From Acinetobacter oleivorans DR1 (GTDB lineage Bacteria > Pseudomonadota > Gammaproteobacteria > Pseudomonadales > Moraxellaceae), in contig NC_014259.1 of NCBI RefSeq assembly GCF_000196795.1, positions 3,968,001 through 4,032,000 on the forward strand: a DNA stretch of 64,000 nt, written 5' to 3'. The translations under genes and the position numbers were made by a program. Below, one piece after another: positions 27,101 to 34,823 of the stretch. Numbering within the stretch: the stretch's first letter is position 1; each line of letters opens with the position of its first letter. Below the pieces are notes generated by a model. That model saw only the letters and a list, made by a program, of their open reading frames with translations, was not told the DNA's origin and did no database searches.

Positions 27101-28145
27101 TAATACTGCCATCACGCTTTGGTGAGACAGCTTCAACTACTCTGGAAAAGGCAACTTTTTGATGCTTGAGGCTCTGTCTTAATTGTTCCTGAACCTGCTG
27201 TGTAAATTGACGTAAAGTCTGGTCAGCATCAATGTCCATGTGAATAGCAATCGTATTGACAAACTGCCCCAGCGCATTGCGCAACGAGCGTTCAAGTCGA
27301 CCAGCTACAGGTGTAGCAATAACGAGTTCATTTTCATTTGATAGCTTGTGTAGCAGGATATAGAAGCCAGATAGTACGAGTCCAAACAGCGTGATCTCAT
27401 AATCTTTCGCTAAGTTCACAAGACCAGACGACACTGACTCAGGCACACGGAACACCAGTGAGCTACCTTTGTGTTGCTGCACAGCCGGACGAGGATAATC
27501 AAGCGGAATGCTATGTACGTGTGGTGCATGTTGTAACGCATTTTTCCAGAACAGTAGACTCTCATCAGCATCGTCAATCGCAGTACTCTGCTGCTTATCA
27601 GCATACTGTGCGAACTCGATTCCGTTCACTACGTCTGACTCTGCAACTAGTCCAAAACGTTTGCCGACATCACGCAGTAAGAGACCAATCGACCAGAAAT
27701 CCATGAGGGCATGATGAATCACGACTGCAATCACATAGTGATTTTCACCACGTTCATAACAATGAATACGCCACAGCGGTGGCTGAGTCAGATCAAACGG
27801 CTGTTTAGTATCCTGCTCGACCAATTGTGTCAAATCAGATGCATCGACATGACGAGCATCAGAGAAGACGATATTAGGATAGATTCGATCCCAGATAAGT
27901 TGCTCAATACCCTGATCATTGGCAGGCATACTTACACGTAGCAGCGGATAATCATGCATTACCGCTTCTAGAATCTCCATCGGCTTATTGCCTAATGGTT
28001 GGTTGACCTTCACATCAAAAGCCACCACCATGTTGTAGGCACTACAGGTCGACTCAAGGCGCTGGATATACCAGATGCCGAGCTGTTCTGCAGAAATCGC
28101 ATGACGTGACAGAACTTCTGGTTCTAGTCGTACAAGGTTATTCAC
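24186..28145 (-). CDS. Single-module NRPS (C-A-PCP-TE)
   Basis: A 1319-residue non-ribosomal peptide synthetase. The condensation domain (about 10-450) has active site HHALMD at 144-149. The adenylation domain (about 480-960) has YTSGSTGKPKG at 624-634, GPTETT at 762-767, YRTGDK at 845-850 and the catalytic Lys952. The carrier domain (about 970-1045) has GGHS with Ser1006. The thioesterase (about 1060-1319) has the elbow GGWCFGG, placing Cys1135 where Ser is usual, and His1294 in GDHSS. Reading the specificity residues by hand gives D-I-L-Q-A-C-V-V-W-K, closest to the glycine code I know. With a C domain first and FAAL/ACP upstream, it likely joins a fatty acyl-ACP to one amino acid. It overlaps the ACP gene by 4 bp. 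Confidence 0.93.
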   Translation of the reverse strand: MNNLVRLEPEVLSRHAISAEQLGIWYIQRLESTCSAYNMVVAFDVKVNQPLGNKPMEILEAVMHDYPLLRVSMPANDQGIEQLIWDRIYPNIVFSDARHVDASDLTQLVEQDTKQPFDLTQPPLWRIHCYERGENHYVIAVVIHHALMDFWSIGLLLRDVGKRFGLVAESDVVNGIEFAQYADKQQSTAIDDADESLLFWKNALQHAPHVHSIPLDYPRPAVQQHKGSSLVFRVPESVSSGLVNLAKDYEITLFGLVLSGFYILLHKLSNENELVIATPVAGRLERSLRNALGQFVNTIAIHMDIDADQTLRQFTQQVQEQLRQSLKHQKVAFSRVVEAVSPKRDGSINPLAQVGMFWERLGGMDEFKELLLPIQTPATLVGQDLTLGSFPVRQQEGQLDLTLEMGGEYQGELVGVLKYNSELFSAQSAENMVQLLQSVLSEMVAHPERKIVELDIAPDYVDGIQFDTLRGKATDYPQHDLLAMILKQIDERGDNHALTSKDHAVSYRKLGQHIAGIAEYLRAHGVTRGDRVGLMLDRTALLPAAILGIWAAGAAYVPLDPNFPSERLHNIIEDAEPKVILTQTELMDALNISVPRLDINQAGVVPLEQVRETLAFGETAYVMYTSGSTGKPKGVRIGHPSIINFLLSMNDRLQVTTETQLLAITTYAFDISILELLIPLIYGGVVHVCPREVSQDGNQLVDYLNTKSINVLQATPASWKMLLDSEWSGNAGLTALCGGEALDTILAEKLLGKVGCLWNVYGPTETTVWSSAARITDAKCIDLGEPLANTQLYVLDEQQRLVPPGVMGELWIGGDGLAVDYWHRPELTDAQFRTLPSLPNAGRLYRTGDKVCLRTDGSLTHHGRLDFQVKIRGFRIELGEIENVIKQIDGITDAVVLVKSTASNDQKLVAYLTGHEIDIASLKKTMQIHLPAYMVPNTFMTLDEFPMTANNKLDRKAFPEPVFEQSNDYVAPRDPIEIELCTTFEQILSVKRVGIHDDFFDLGGHSLLAVKLVNHLKKAFGTELSVALLAQYSTVESLGEIIRENKEIKPSIVIELRRGTYEQPLWLFHPIGGSTFCYMELSRHLNPKRTLRAIQSPGLIEADAAEVAIEDMATLYIAEMQKMQPEGPYFLGGWCFGGAIAYEISHQLRQMGQQVTGIVMIDTRAPIPENVPEDADDAMLLSWFARDLAAPYGKKLTIPVQYLRELSPDHMFDHVLKEAKAINVLPLDADPSDFRLYFDTYLANGIALQTYFPEPEEFPILFVKAKDEPEDFGESLGWDQLVKDTFKQVDLPGDHSSIMYAENVVAVAQTIDQMYPIPA

Positions 28146-28402
28146 GAAGCAACTCCCTGTTGCAACTCAGAAACAAGATATTCAGCCAACGCATTAATTG
28201 TCGGGTAATCCCATAGTAGTGTCGGTTCAAGCTCTAGTTTTGTCAGATCTTCTAAATCCCCAGACACAGACAAAGCAACGATCGAATCAAGACCGTAACT
28301 GGTAAATTTTTGATCTGGATTAATCGTCTCAGGCTCTACGCGCATTTCTTTGGCTACTAGCGTACGAATGATTGCGCTCCAGTAAGCTTTATCTTTATTC
28401 AT
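28142..28402 (-). CDS. Free-standing acyl carrier protein
   Basis: An 86-residue acyl carrier protein with the phosphopantetheine motif YGLDS (Ser40) and a following helix-rich core (TLLWDYPTINALAEYL). It overlaps the dehydrogenase gene before it and the NRPS gene after it by 4 bp each, so the three are translated as a coupled set. It probably receives the acyl group from the fatty acyl-AMP ligase and presents it to the dehydrogenase and the NRPS condensation domain. I recall the A. baumannii counterpart (A1S_0114) being linked to biofilm and to a proposed product called acinetin 505. Confidence 0.92.
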   Translation of the reverse strand: MNKDKAYWSAIIRTLVAKEMRVEPETINPDQKFTSYGLDSIVALSVSGDLEDLTKLELEPTLLWDYPTINALAEYLVSELQQGVAS

Positions 28403-30192
28403 GGGGTAATCTCCTCTTTAACCGGTTTGGCATCACGTGGTGCCAGTGCAAAATCGATGACAGATAACATATGGTTGGTTGAAATTCGGTCTAGCAGATC
28501 TGCCAATGTGCTTTCACGTAGTGATGTCATTGGAGGGGATGTCTGCCCTTCAGCAGCATTTAGGAAAATGATCAGCCACGCACCATCCTGCAAAGCAGGT
28601 CTTAAGCCATGACGGTTAAATATCCAAAAACCCAGCACAGCAATGCGAGCAAATAACTCGGCATAGTCACGGGCCAAGCTGAAACGTAATGTTTCAAACT
28701 CTTTAGCCGCTTCTGAATTTGAGAAATAATCCTGAATTTTTTGATCTAGCGTGCGCTGCTCGATAAGAAGCTGATCAGCACGTTCACGTAGCGGGGACAG
28801 AATCTCAGCAGTCAGTCCCTCTGTAACGTCCGCATCGTTGAGCATCTTGATGATCGTTCCCAGTGACTCCATCACCAAGTCACCATCGCGGTTGAAAATC
28901 TCAAGCTCACGAAAATCAATAGCATCCGTCTTCACCTGTAAGTCATATAACTGGTGATAGCGTGCTTTAGCTTCGGCTTGGTCGAGATGGTTTACTTTTT
29001 TGCTACGGCCTTTATTGGCAGATTTGAGCTGAAAACTCAGGCTGTCTAGACAGACGGTGCTACTGCCGTCAAACACACTAACAATCAGATGGTCTCTGAA
29101 AGCTTTCTGGTACATTCCATCCGCATATGCATTTCTTAAGAAAAAACGCGACCCAAGCACTGAGGAGGTGATCTTAGCGAGTGACTCTACATACTCAGGC
29201 ACCAGTACCTTAATGATCGGTGACCATGTACTGAACTGATTGATACAAACATGTAACCCACGCGCACCAACGAGTGACAACACCTCAGCCGCCAATAGAT
29301 AGGCATAGGCTGTAGCCAGTTGCTCACGCACTAGCGGAATGCTTATTACTTTTTTGTTATATAACTCACGCTCAATAGCAAACTCAGTCGCGATGCGCAG
29401 CATCGTATCGCCCGCACCCAAAGAGAAGCTGCTGCAATATGCACGCGTCACCTGTAGCGTCTTGAGCCCAAGCTCTAAGCCCTGACCTTCTTCACCGATC
29501 AGAGCATCTTTGTGAATTTCAGCATTGTTAAAGCCAATACCACTGATATCTAACCCACGCATACCCACTGTTGGTAGACGGTTCAGGCTATACGTTCCCT
29601 TAGAAACCATATGACGCTTATCAAGCCAGAATGCACTCAGACTACGTGGTCCACGGTCATCCGACGTTTTAGCAATCAGACTTAAAGAGTCACCTAGAGT
29701 AGCGCGATTGATTGACCATTTTTCGCCATTCAAAACGTACTTGCTTTCAGTAGCTTGTGCAGTTACTTCACTAGATAAAAGGTCAGCTCCGTGCGCTTTC
29801 TCACTATAAGCCAGCGCTGGTGCAGCACCACTCAAAATTCGACTAGCAATGTTTTGGCATTGGTTCGCATTACCGCCAATCCATACAATCACAGACCAAG
29901 CATTCGTGCTATAGGTCGAATTGATGGTTAGATCACGTCGTGCCAGCACACGATGCAGATATAGCAACTCTTCACCAATTTCCATACGACCTCCAAGCTC
30001 TGAAGGTACATAAAAACGGTTCATGCCCACGGCATTCAGAAAATCAACAGCACGCTGAGGGTATTGTTCCTTCTCATCACGCTCAATGGCAGCGGACCAA
30101 GAAAAATCATTATTGGTATCATGTACGGAGCCTAAAATTTGCTCCAGACGAGCAGCAGATTGAAACTGCCGCAAATTAGATGTAAGTGACAT
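28399..30192 (-). CDS. Acyl-CoA dehydrogenase-like flavoenzyme acting in the lipopeptide pathway
   Basis: A 597-residue acyl-CoA/ACP dehydrogenase relative. The FAD-binding middle is recognisable (ALAYSEKAHGADL, YVLNGEKWSINRA, GMRGLDISGIGFNNAEI). Where housekeeping members have the catalytic Glu in an EGT block, this one reads FDGSSTVCLDSL, with Asp at the matching place by my alignment. A helical C-terminal extension of about 180 residues lengthens it beyond the usual 380. Likely job: introduce a 2,3 double bond (or otherwise oxidise) the ACP-bound fatty acid before condensation; inference from its place between ligase and ACP. Confidence 0.85.
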   Translation of the reverse strand: MSLTSNLRQFQSAARLEQILGSVHDTNNDFSWSAAIERDEKEQYPQRAVDFLNAVGMNRFYVPSELGGRMEIGEELLYLHRVLARRDLTINSTYSTNAWSVIVWIGGNANQCQNIASRILSGAAPALAYSEKAHGADLLSSEVTAQATESKYVLNGEKWSINRATLGDSLSLIAKTSDDRGPRSLSAFWLDKRHMVSKGTYSLNRLPTVGMRGLDISGIGFNNAEIHKDALIGEEGQGLELGLKTLQVTRAYCSSFSLGAGDTMLRIATEFAIERELYNKKVISIPLVREQLATAYAYLLAAEVLSLVGARGLHVCINQFSTWSPIIKVLVPEYVESLAKITSSVLGSRFFLRNAYADGMYQKAFRDHLIVSVFDGSSTVCLDSLSFQLKSANKGRSKKVNHLDQAEAKARYHQLYDLQVKTDAIDFRELEIFNRDGDLVMESLGTIIKMLNDADVTEGLTAEILSPLRERADQLLIEQRTLDQKIQDYFSNSEAAKEFETLRFSLARDYAELFARIAVLGFWIFNRHGLRPALQDGAWLIIFLNAAEGQTSPPMTSLRESTLADLLDRISTNHMLSVIDFALAPRDAKPVKEEITP

Positions 30193-30224
30193 GAGTTTTT
30201 GCTCAAATGATTAAAGGGTAAGGA

Positions 30225-32114
30225 TTAAAACAAAGCACTTTTCAATCGATTAAAAATGAGCGCGCGCACTTCTCGTTCCTTGATCATTGAGTTGAGTAGG
30301 TTGGAGCTATAACGAATTAGTTGCCCCCGCTGCTCACGATCACGGATGATTTCTAAGCTATTTTTGACATAGTTTCGAGCCATCACCGTTCTACGGTTTG
30401 GATGGGTTAAACAGATCAGTTGACCGCGCTCGATCTGCTCTTTAATTTTTCTTCTTCTAATTTTTCCGCTAGTGGTCTTGTTGATCCGACCTTGATGCAG
30501 CAAATAAACACCTTCTACAGGCAAACCGATATCAGCCGCGACTTGTTCTTTAACCTGAGTTCTGATGGTTTCAAAATTAAGTGTCTTGTCTATCGACTTC
30601 TTTTTGATCTCAAGCACAACCGTGACACCGTCAGAATTACCGAAATTCACTGCTGCCACACAGCCTTTACGGACAGCAGGATGTGCTGTTTCAACAGAAC
30701 ACTCGATATCTTGTGGGTAATAGTTTTTGCCACGGATGATGATCACATCCTTAAGGCGACCAGTCACATACAGGTCTCCGTTTTTAACAAAGCCCATATC
30801 ACCAGTTCTCAAGTAGTGCACTTGACTAGGCTTATCTGCCTTATCGAAGATGGTTGCAGCAAAGGTTTCCTGATTGACCTCAGGCTTCTGCCAGTAACCC
30901 GCAGTGACACTCTCACCTGCTAGCCAGATTTCACCGACTTCATCAGCCCCTACCTCTTTGCGGGTATGTGGATTGACAATACGGCAATCAATGTGTGCGG
31001 AAATCTTGCCACAGCTTACTATTTGCACGGCTGTCTGATCTTGACTGGTCTGCACCAAATTGGCATTCAACTTTTCACGATCAATTGAAATAGCATTAAG
31101 CGGACCAGTCACACCACTGACTAAGAGCGTAACTTCTGCCAAGCCATAGCACGGCAAGAAAGTATCCATTCTCAATTTCGACTGAGTATTGAACTTCTCC
31201 ATGAAGCTTTGCATAACATGAGCTTTGATTGGCTCGGCACCGTTAAACATCACACGCACACGGCTCAGATCAAGCGCTGCTGCGTCCTCATCAGAAATGC
31301 GATGCAGACACAATTCATAGGCAAAGTTTGGTCCGCCACTAATCGTGACACCTTTTTCACTAATGAATTGCAGCCACTTAAGAGGTTTACGAATAAAATC
31401 CAGCGGTGACATTACATAGCAGGTCAGACCTACATACACAGTCTGCAAAACTGAGCCGATTAATCCCATGTCATGATAAACAGGTAGCCATGTAAGACCG
31501 ATATCATCGGCTTGTGTACCAAAAGCTTCAGCAATCATGACTTCATTTGCCATGATGTTTTTATGGGTGACGATTACCCCTTTAGGCCAACCAGTTGACC
31601 CTGAAGTGTATTGAAGGAAGCAGATATCGTCTTCAGCAATATGTGGAAAATCCTTTTCCACTAAGTCACGCTGCAATTGGGCATCAACAGCATGCAATAT
31701 TAAACTTTCGTTTTGGGCTTTTAATGTGATAAGACCCGATAGCTCAAGAATCTTTTTGGTTGTGAGTACTATCTTTGGCTCACAGTCATTCATAATATTC
31801 AAAATATTAGAAAAACCGTTGCGGTTAAAAGGCAAGCTGACAGGTACTGCGATAATTTTAGCTTTTAAACAGGCAAAGAACGATACGATAAAGTCCAATC
31901 CAGGCTCAAACAGCAACACGGCGCGATCACCGCTATCTACAAGATTCATTAAGATTTGGGCCTGACGTTGAACTTGCTCGTTCAGCTCTGCATACGTCAG
32001 AGATTGAATCCCACCGGATTGGCGCCCTAAATACTCGAAAGCAACCCTAGCTCCATTTGAATTTGCGTGGGATTCCAAAGTTGCAATGATATTATCCGTA
32101 CCCATTACAGCCAT
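30225..32114 (-). CDS. Fatty acyl-AMP ligase (FAAL)
   Basis: An AMP-forming fatty-acid activating enzyme of 629 residues. The adenylate motif is QYTSGSTGWPKGV, with LTWLPVYHDMGLIG, YLRTGDMGF and GRLKDVIIIRGKNYYPQDIE. The YHDMGLIG block and the sequence between the N- and C-terminal subdomains are typical of FAALs, which load acyl-AMP onto carrier proteins rather than CoA. The ATG at 32114 has a GGAG ribosome binding site 6 bp upstream. It is first in the eight-gene operon; a lux box at 32265-32280 lies about 150 bp upstream. A C-terminal extension of about 50 basic residues follows the usual end (SGKIRRRK). Confidence 0.93.
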   Translation of the reverse strand: MAVMGTDNIIATLESHANSNGARVAFEYLGRQSGGIQSLTYAELNEQVQRQAQILMNLVDSGDRAVLLFEPGLDFIVSFFACLKAKIIAVPVSLPFNRNGFSNILNIMNDCEPKIVLTTKKILELSGLITLKAQNESLILHAVDAQLQRDLVEKDFPHIAEDDICFLQYTSGSTGWPKGVIVTHKNIMANEVMIAEAFGTQADDIGLTWLPVYHDMGLIGSVLQTVYVGLTCYVMSPLDFIRKPLKWLQFISEKGVTISGGPNFAYELCLHRISDEDAAALDLSRVRVMFNGAEPIKAHVMQSFMEKFNTQSKLRMDTFLPCYGLAEVTLLVSGVTGPLNAISIDREKLNANLVQTSQDQTAVQIVSCGKISAHIDCRIVNPHTRKEVGADEVGEIWLAGESVTAGYWQKPEVNQETFAATIFDKADKPSQVHYLRTGDMGFVKNGDLYVTGRLKDVIIIRGKNYYPQDIECSVETAHPAVRKGCVAAVNFGNSDGVTVVLEIKKKSIDKTLNFETIRTQVKEQVAADIGLPVEGVYLLHQGRINKTTSGKIRRRKIKEQIERGQLICLTHPNRRTVMARNYVKNSLEIIRDREQRGQLIRYSSNLLNSMIKEREVRALIFNRLKSALF

Positions 32115-32977
32115 AACTTACTCCGATTAATTATAATTCACCCTTTAAACTCGCTAATTCAGAAATGACACTTCTAGCTGGGGCTTTTAATAAAAAATGA
32201 ATATACTTTTTGTTTAAAATATAAATTCACATTATATTTTATGTGCGAGTGTTTTTTATTACACCTGTAAGGTTTTACAGGTTGGCCTGTTTTTATTAAG
32301 AATTAAGAAATTGGATATCTTTCATAAATTATTTTTATTCAGTTCAATATTGTGAAGGCGGGCAATTGAATTAAACCTCTAACTCAATTTTTGCCCTTAT
32401 TTCGTTAATGTTTAATAGTGTTTCGCAAGTTTTTAGCATGCCAACTATATGGCCTGTTCGTATTCTTATTTTGTGAGTCTCTTGATTGGACATCTTGTAT
32501 TCACAATCTAAAGTACTGTTTTATTTGCTTTTCTTAAGGGCAATAAATGATTCAGGTAAGACCCCCTCATAACCTTTATTTATAAGGATAAAGCTCCTAA
32601 AGAAATCTGCTTTAATTTGTACTTGAATAGCTTAAAACTATGTATAACATCTTGACTGATATACAACCCTATAAATTAATAAATTTTATCTTCTGAGAAT
32701 CGATAAAACACGAATACCAAATTTTAAAACAATAATATTAATAAAATATTTTTAATTATAAATTTCATTTATTTTTATTTTATCATTAAGTAAAAATACT
32801 ATTAAACCACCCCATAAAAAAATTTTAAAAACCCTTATAAATAAGATTATCCATATAAATTCGACTTTAATTAAAATTTTCTTAAATTAAAAATTCTCAA
32901 TTAAATCCACTTTAAATAAATATCTAATAATAATTTATTTTATCAAAATTAATTATTATATTTCTATATATCTAACT
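32115..32977. other. Long AT-rich intergenic region between FAAL operon and abaR
   Basis: 863 bp without a credible gene. The left end carries the lux box (32265-32280) and so the promoter of the lipopeptide operon. The stretch from about 32640 to 32960 is extremely AT-rich with no structure I can name; such DNA is a typical target for H-NS-type silencing. An imperfect inverted repeat (GGGCAATTGA near 32362 with TCAATTTTTGCCC near 32384) is the only other structure. Confidence 0.5.
32265..32280. promoter_or_regulatory. lux box upstream of the lipopeptide operon
   Basis: CTGTAAGGTTTTACAG, with arms CTGTAA and TTACAG perfect and extended by one C/G pair on each side (32264-32281). It matches the abaI lux box in both half-sites and lies 151 bp upstream of the FAAL start. 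Likely bound by AbaR with acyl-homoserine lactone. Confidence 0.85.
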
Positions 32978-33694
32978 TTATAAAATTCCTAACATCACGG
33001 CTCTAATCGCTGCTGAAATTTTATTATTCACATTTAACTTTTGCATTGAATTACAGAGATGAAAATTTACTGTTCTTTCAGTTACTCCTAGAATCTGAGC
33101 AATCTCTGCTGACGTTTTTCCTTCCGCAGTCCAACGTAAAACCTCTTTTTCCCGGTTCGTTAAATAAAGATTAAACTGAGCAAATTCTGTTTCATTCACA
33201 ATTTTAGCAATACTGGAATGTACTGTCTGAGATAGCCAAAACATATTGGTATATTGAGCTTTCTGCTCTTTTTCTAATAATTGGTCAGTGGACCTTGCTA
33301 GTGTTAGCATTCCCCTTGTACCAATAAAGTCACGGCTTGACTGTGCCCAACCGACGTTTAAACCATAAGAACGCGCCTCCTCCCAAAAATCTTTTTGAGA
33401 TTGTGTGTTTGCAGATTGGCTCGACCAGACAAGAGGTTGAAGTGATAGCATACAATGCTGTACGGTTGGATCCACCCTGACATATTGCTGTTTAACATAA
33501 CGCTTCTGCCATGCTTCGGGATAATTATTCAACATAATTGTTTTTGGTTCAGCAATAGATAATGGCGACTGCATACCATAAGCACAATAATCAAATCCAA
33601 GCTTTGAAGCTGTAGATTTGACTACTTCAAATAGCTGATATTCATTTTTTACCATCAGAGATGCTGATAGTAGATCTTCTTGCCAATTTTCCAT
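32978..33694 (-). CDS. abaR: LuxR-type quorum-sensing activator AbaR
   Basis: A 238-residue acyl-homoserine-lactone receptor and transcription factor. The N-terminal autoinducer-binding domain (about 1-165) contains the usual invariant residues, in PEAWQKRYVKQQYVRVDP (Trp, Tyr and Asp of the pocket) and LVWSS. The C-terminal LuxR helix-turn-helix is LTNREKEVLRWTAEGKTSAEI followed by LGVTERTVNFHL. It lies beside the RsaM- and LuxI-type genes, the usual abaR-abaM-abaI order, and is divergent from them. Its targets should be the lux boxes at 32265 and 34750. Confidence 0.95.
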   Translation of the reverse strand: MENWQEDLLSASLMVKNEYQLFEVVKSTASKLGFDYCAYGMQSPLSIAEPKTIMLNNYPEAWQKRYVKQQYVRVDPTVQHCMLSLQPLVWSSQSANTQSQKDFWEEARSYGLNVGWAQSSRDFIGTRGMLTLARSTDQLLEKEQKAQYTNMFWLSQTVHSSIAKIVNETEFAQFNLYLTNREKEVLRWTAEGKTSAEIAQILGVTERTVNFHLCNSMQKLNVNNKISAAIRAVMLGIL

Positions 33695-34033
33695 TTACTC
33701 TCATTAAACCTCATGCATAAATCATTTTTATTTAGTTGCATATAGTGAATTCATAATCCAATTAACAACATTTTTGAGCCTGAGAGGGTGGTAAATTTTT
33801 CGGATAAACTGGTTTCAGAAAGCTTTTTAAGGTTGTTATATTGCACATGCGAATTATGCTTGAAAGCCTCAAATTTACAGGATGCATTTTATTCCAAAAA
33901 TGAGTATTTTTTATTTTTAAAAGGAGCCTATTATTTCTTCTTATTTGTATATTTCTATTAATTTAACTAAAGAATAACATCTACAAGTGATACTAGCAGT
34001 ATAAATTTTTATTTATTACTTAATGAAATGCAT

Positions 34034-34052
34034 AATAATGATAATGATTTCG
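34034..34052. promoter_or_regulatory. Fur-box-like sequence
   Basis: AATAATGATAATGATTTCG matches the 19-bp Fur consensus at about 14 positions by hand count, including the core ATAATGATAAT. It sits in the abaR-abaM divergent region, so iron could influence quorum sensing. AT-rich surroundings make chance matches more likely. Confidence 0.35.
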
Positions 34053-34245
34053 AAAATATTATTTTAATAATAGGATAGATATTATCTACAATACATATAA
34101 AAAACTTAATCTATTGATAATCTTGAAGCAAGCAACTCTCATATTGAAGCTATAGATGGGTCAATTTCTGCATAAGTAAAACTCCCTGCCCGAAGTACTT
34201 TCTAAAGAACAGCTTAACGTTGTGTATCACCAGATTACGGCTAAC

Positions 34246-34261
34246 CTGTAAAACTTAACAG
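34246..34261. promoter_or_regulatory. lux-box-like palindrome upstream of abaM
   Basis: CTGTAAAACTTAACAG has the left half-site CTGTAA intact and ACAG on the right, with one mismatch to the palindrome. It lies 68 bp upstream of the abaM start, a normal place for an activator site. Confidence 0.55.
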
Positions 34262-34329
34262 TATTTTGTTGGCAATAATTTATGTTATTTATCTATAGAA
34301 CTGTAATTCAAGTCACTTGAATAGGTAGC

Positions 34330-34662
34330 ATGGTCACAATCCCCCCTGATTTTCCAATCTCAACAGATGGTTTTATTCGGATGAATGAAATCCAGCTTAT
34401 GAACTATCCCCTCCAACACCTCATATCTATTGTTGAAACTACACAAATTGAAGACTCTCGAATTCTATATTGTGGGTTTACTGAATGGGCAACATCACGG
34501 AGCCCAGCTTTAAGTACCGGATGGGACTGGGAATTTATTGAGAACAATGGAATTGCTAGCTTAAAACGAATTGGGCTACCTCGAAGCAATATCATGATTG
34601 TTGATTTATCTGGTACAGATATTGGATTTGATGTTACTGAAACATTAATCAAAAAAAAATAG
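34330..34662 (+). CDS. abaM: RsaM-like quorum-sensing modulator AbaM (DUF4902)
   Basis: A 110-residue protein between abaR and abaI. The RsaM-family marks are GFTEW at 49-53 and the GWDW motif at 64-67 with PALSTGWDWEF. RsaM proteins restrain acyl-homoserine-lactone production by an unknown mechanism; AbaM in A. baumannii is described as a negative regulator of abaI. It shares the abaI strand. A lux-box-like site lies upstream and abaI follows 161 bp later with its own lux box, so the two have separate promoters. Assignment rests on position and the tryptophan motif. Confidence 0.78.
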   Translation: MVTIPPDFPISTDGFIRMNEIQLMNYPLQHLISIVETTQIEDSRILYCGFTEWATSRSPALSTGWDWEFIENNGIASLKRIGLPRSNIMIVDLSGTDIGFDVTETLIKKK

Positions 34663-34749
34663 ATTCTTTGTTTTGGGAACAGTTCATTTATGCTCAAATC
34701 AATACAACGCAAACAAAGACTAAATTAAGTCCAAATTTCTCTTAGAAAC

Positions 34750-34765
34750 CTGTAAATTCTTACAG
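34750..34765. promoter_or_regulatory. lux box of abaI
   Basis: CTGTAAATTCTTACAG, 58 bp upstream of the abaI ATG. The half-sites CTGTAA and TTACAG are perfect, and it is the site I recall from the abaI promoter in Acinetobacter, giving positive feedback through AbaR. Confidence 0.92.
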
Positions 34766-34823
34766 TTACCACCTTTTCAGCTGTCGAGTAAAGTCGCCTG
34801 AAAAATAAGTGGAAGCACTTGTA

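Larger units (their letters stand above)
33695..34329. other. Divergent regulatory region between abaR and abaM
   Basis: 635 bp with no credible gene. It holds the abaR promoter, a Fur-box-like sequence at 34034-34052 and a one-mismatch lux-box-like palindrome at 34246-34261. A hairpin-free AT-rich stretch lies between 33900 and 34130. Confidence 0.5.

Noticed and set aside
30225..32114. Reading the FAAL as a long-chain acyl-CoA synthetase
   Set aside because: The motif context and neighbouring ACP favour acyl-AMP transfer to a carrier; CoA ligation is less likely though not excluded by eye.
32640..32960. Possible ORFs or an origin in the extremely AT-rich stretch before abaR
   Set aside because: No DnaA-box cluster, iterons or coding pattern was seen; likely just AT-rich promoter-distal DNA.
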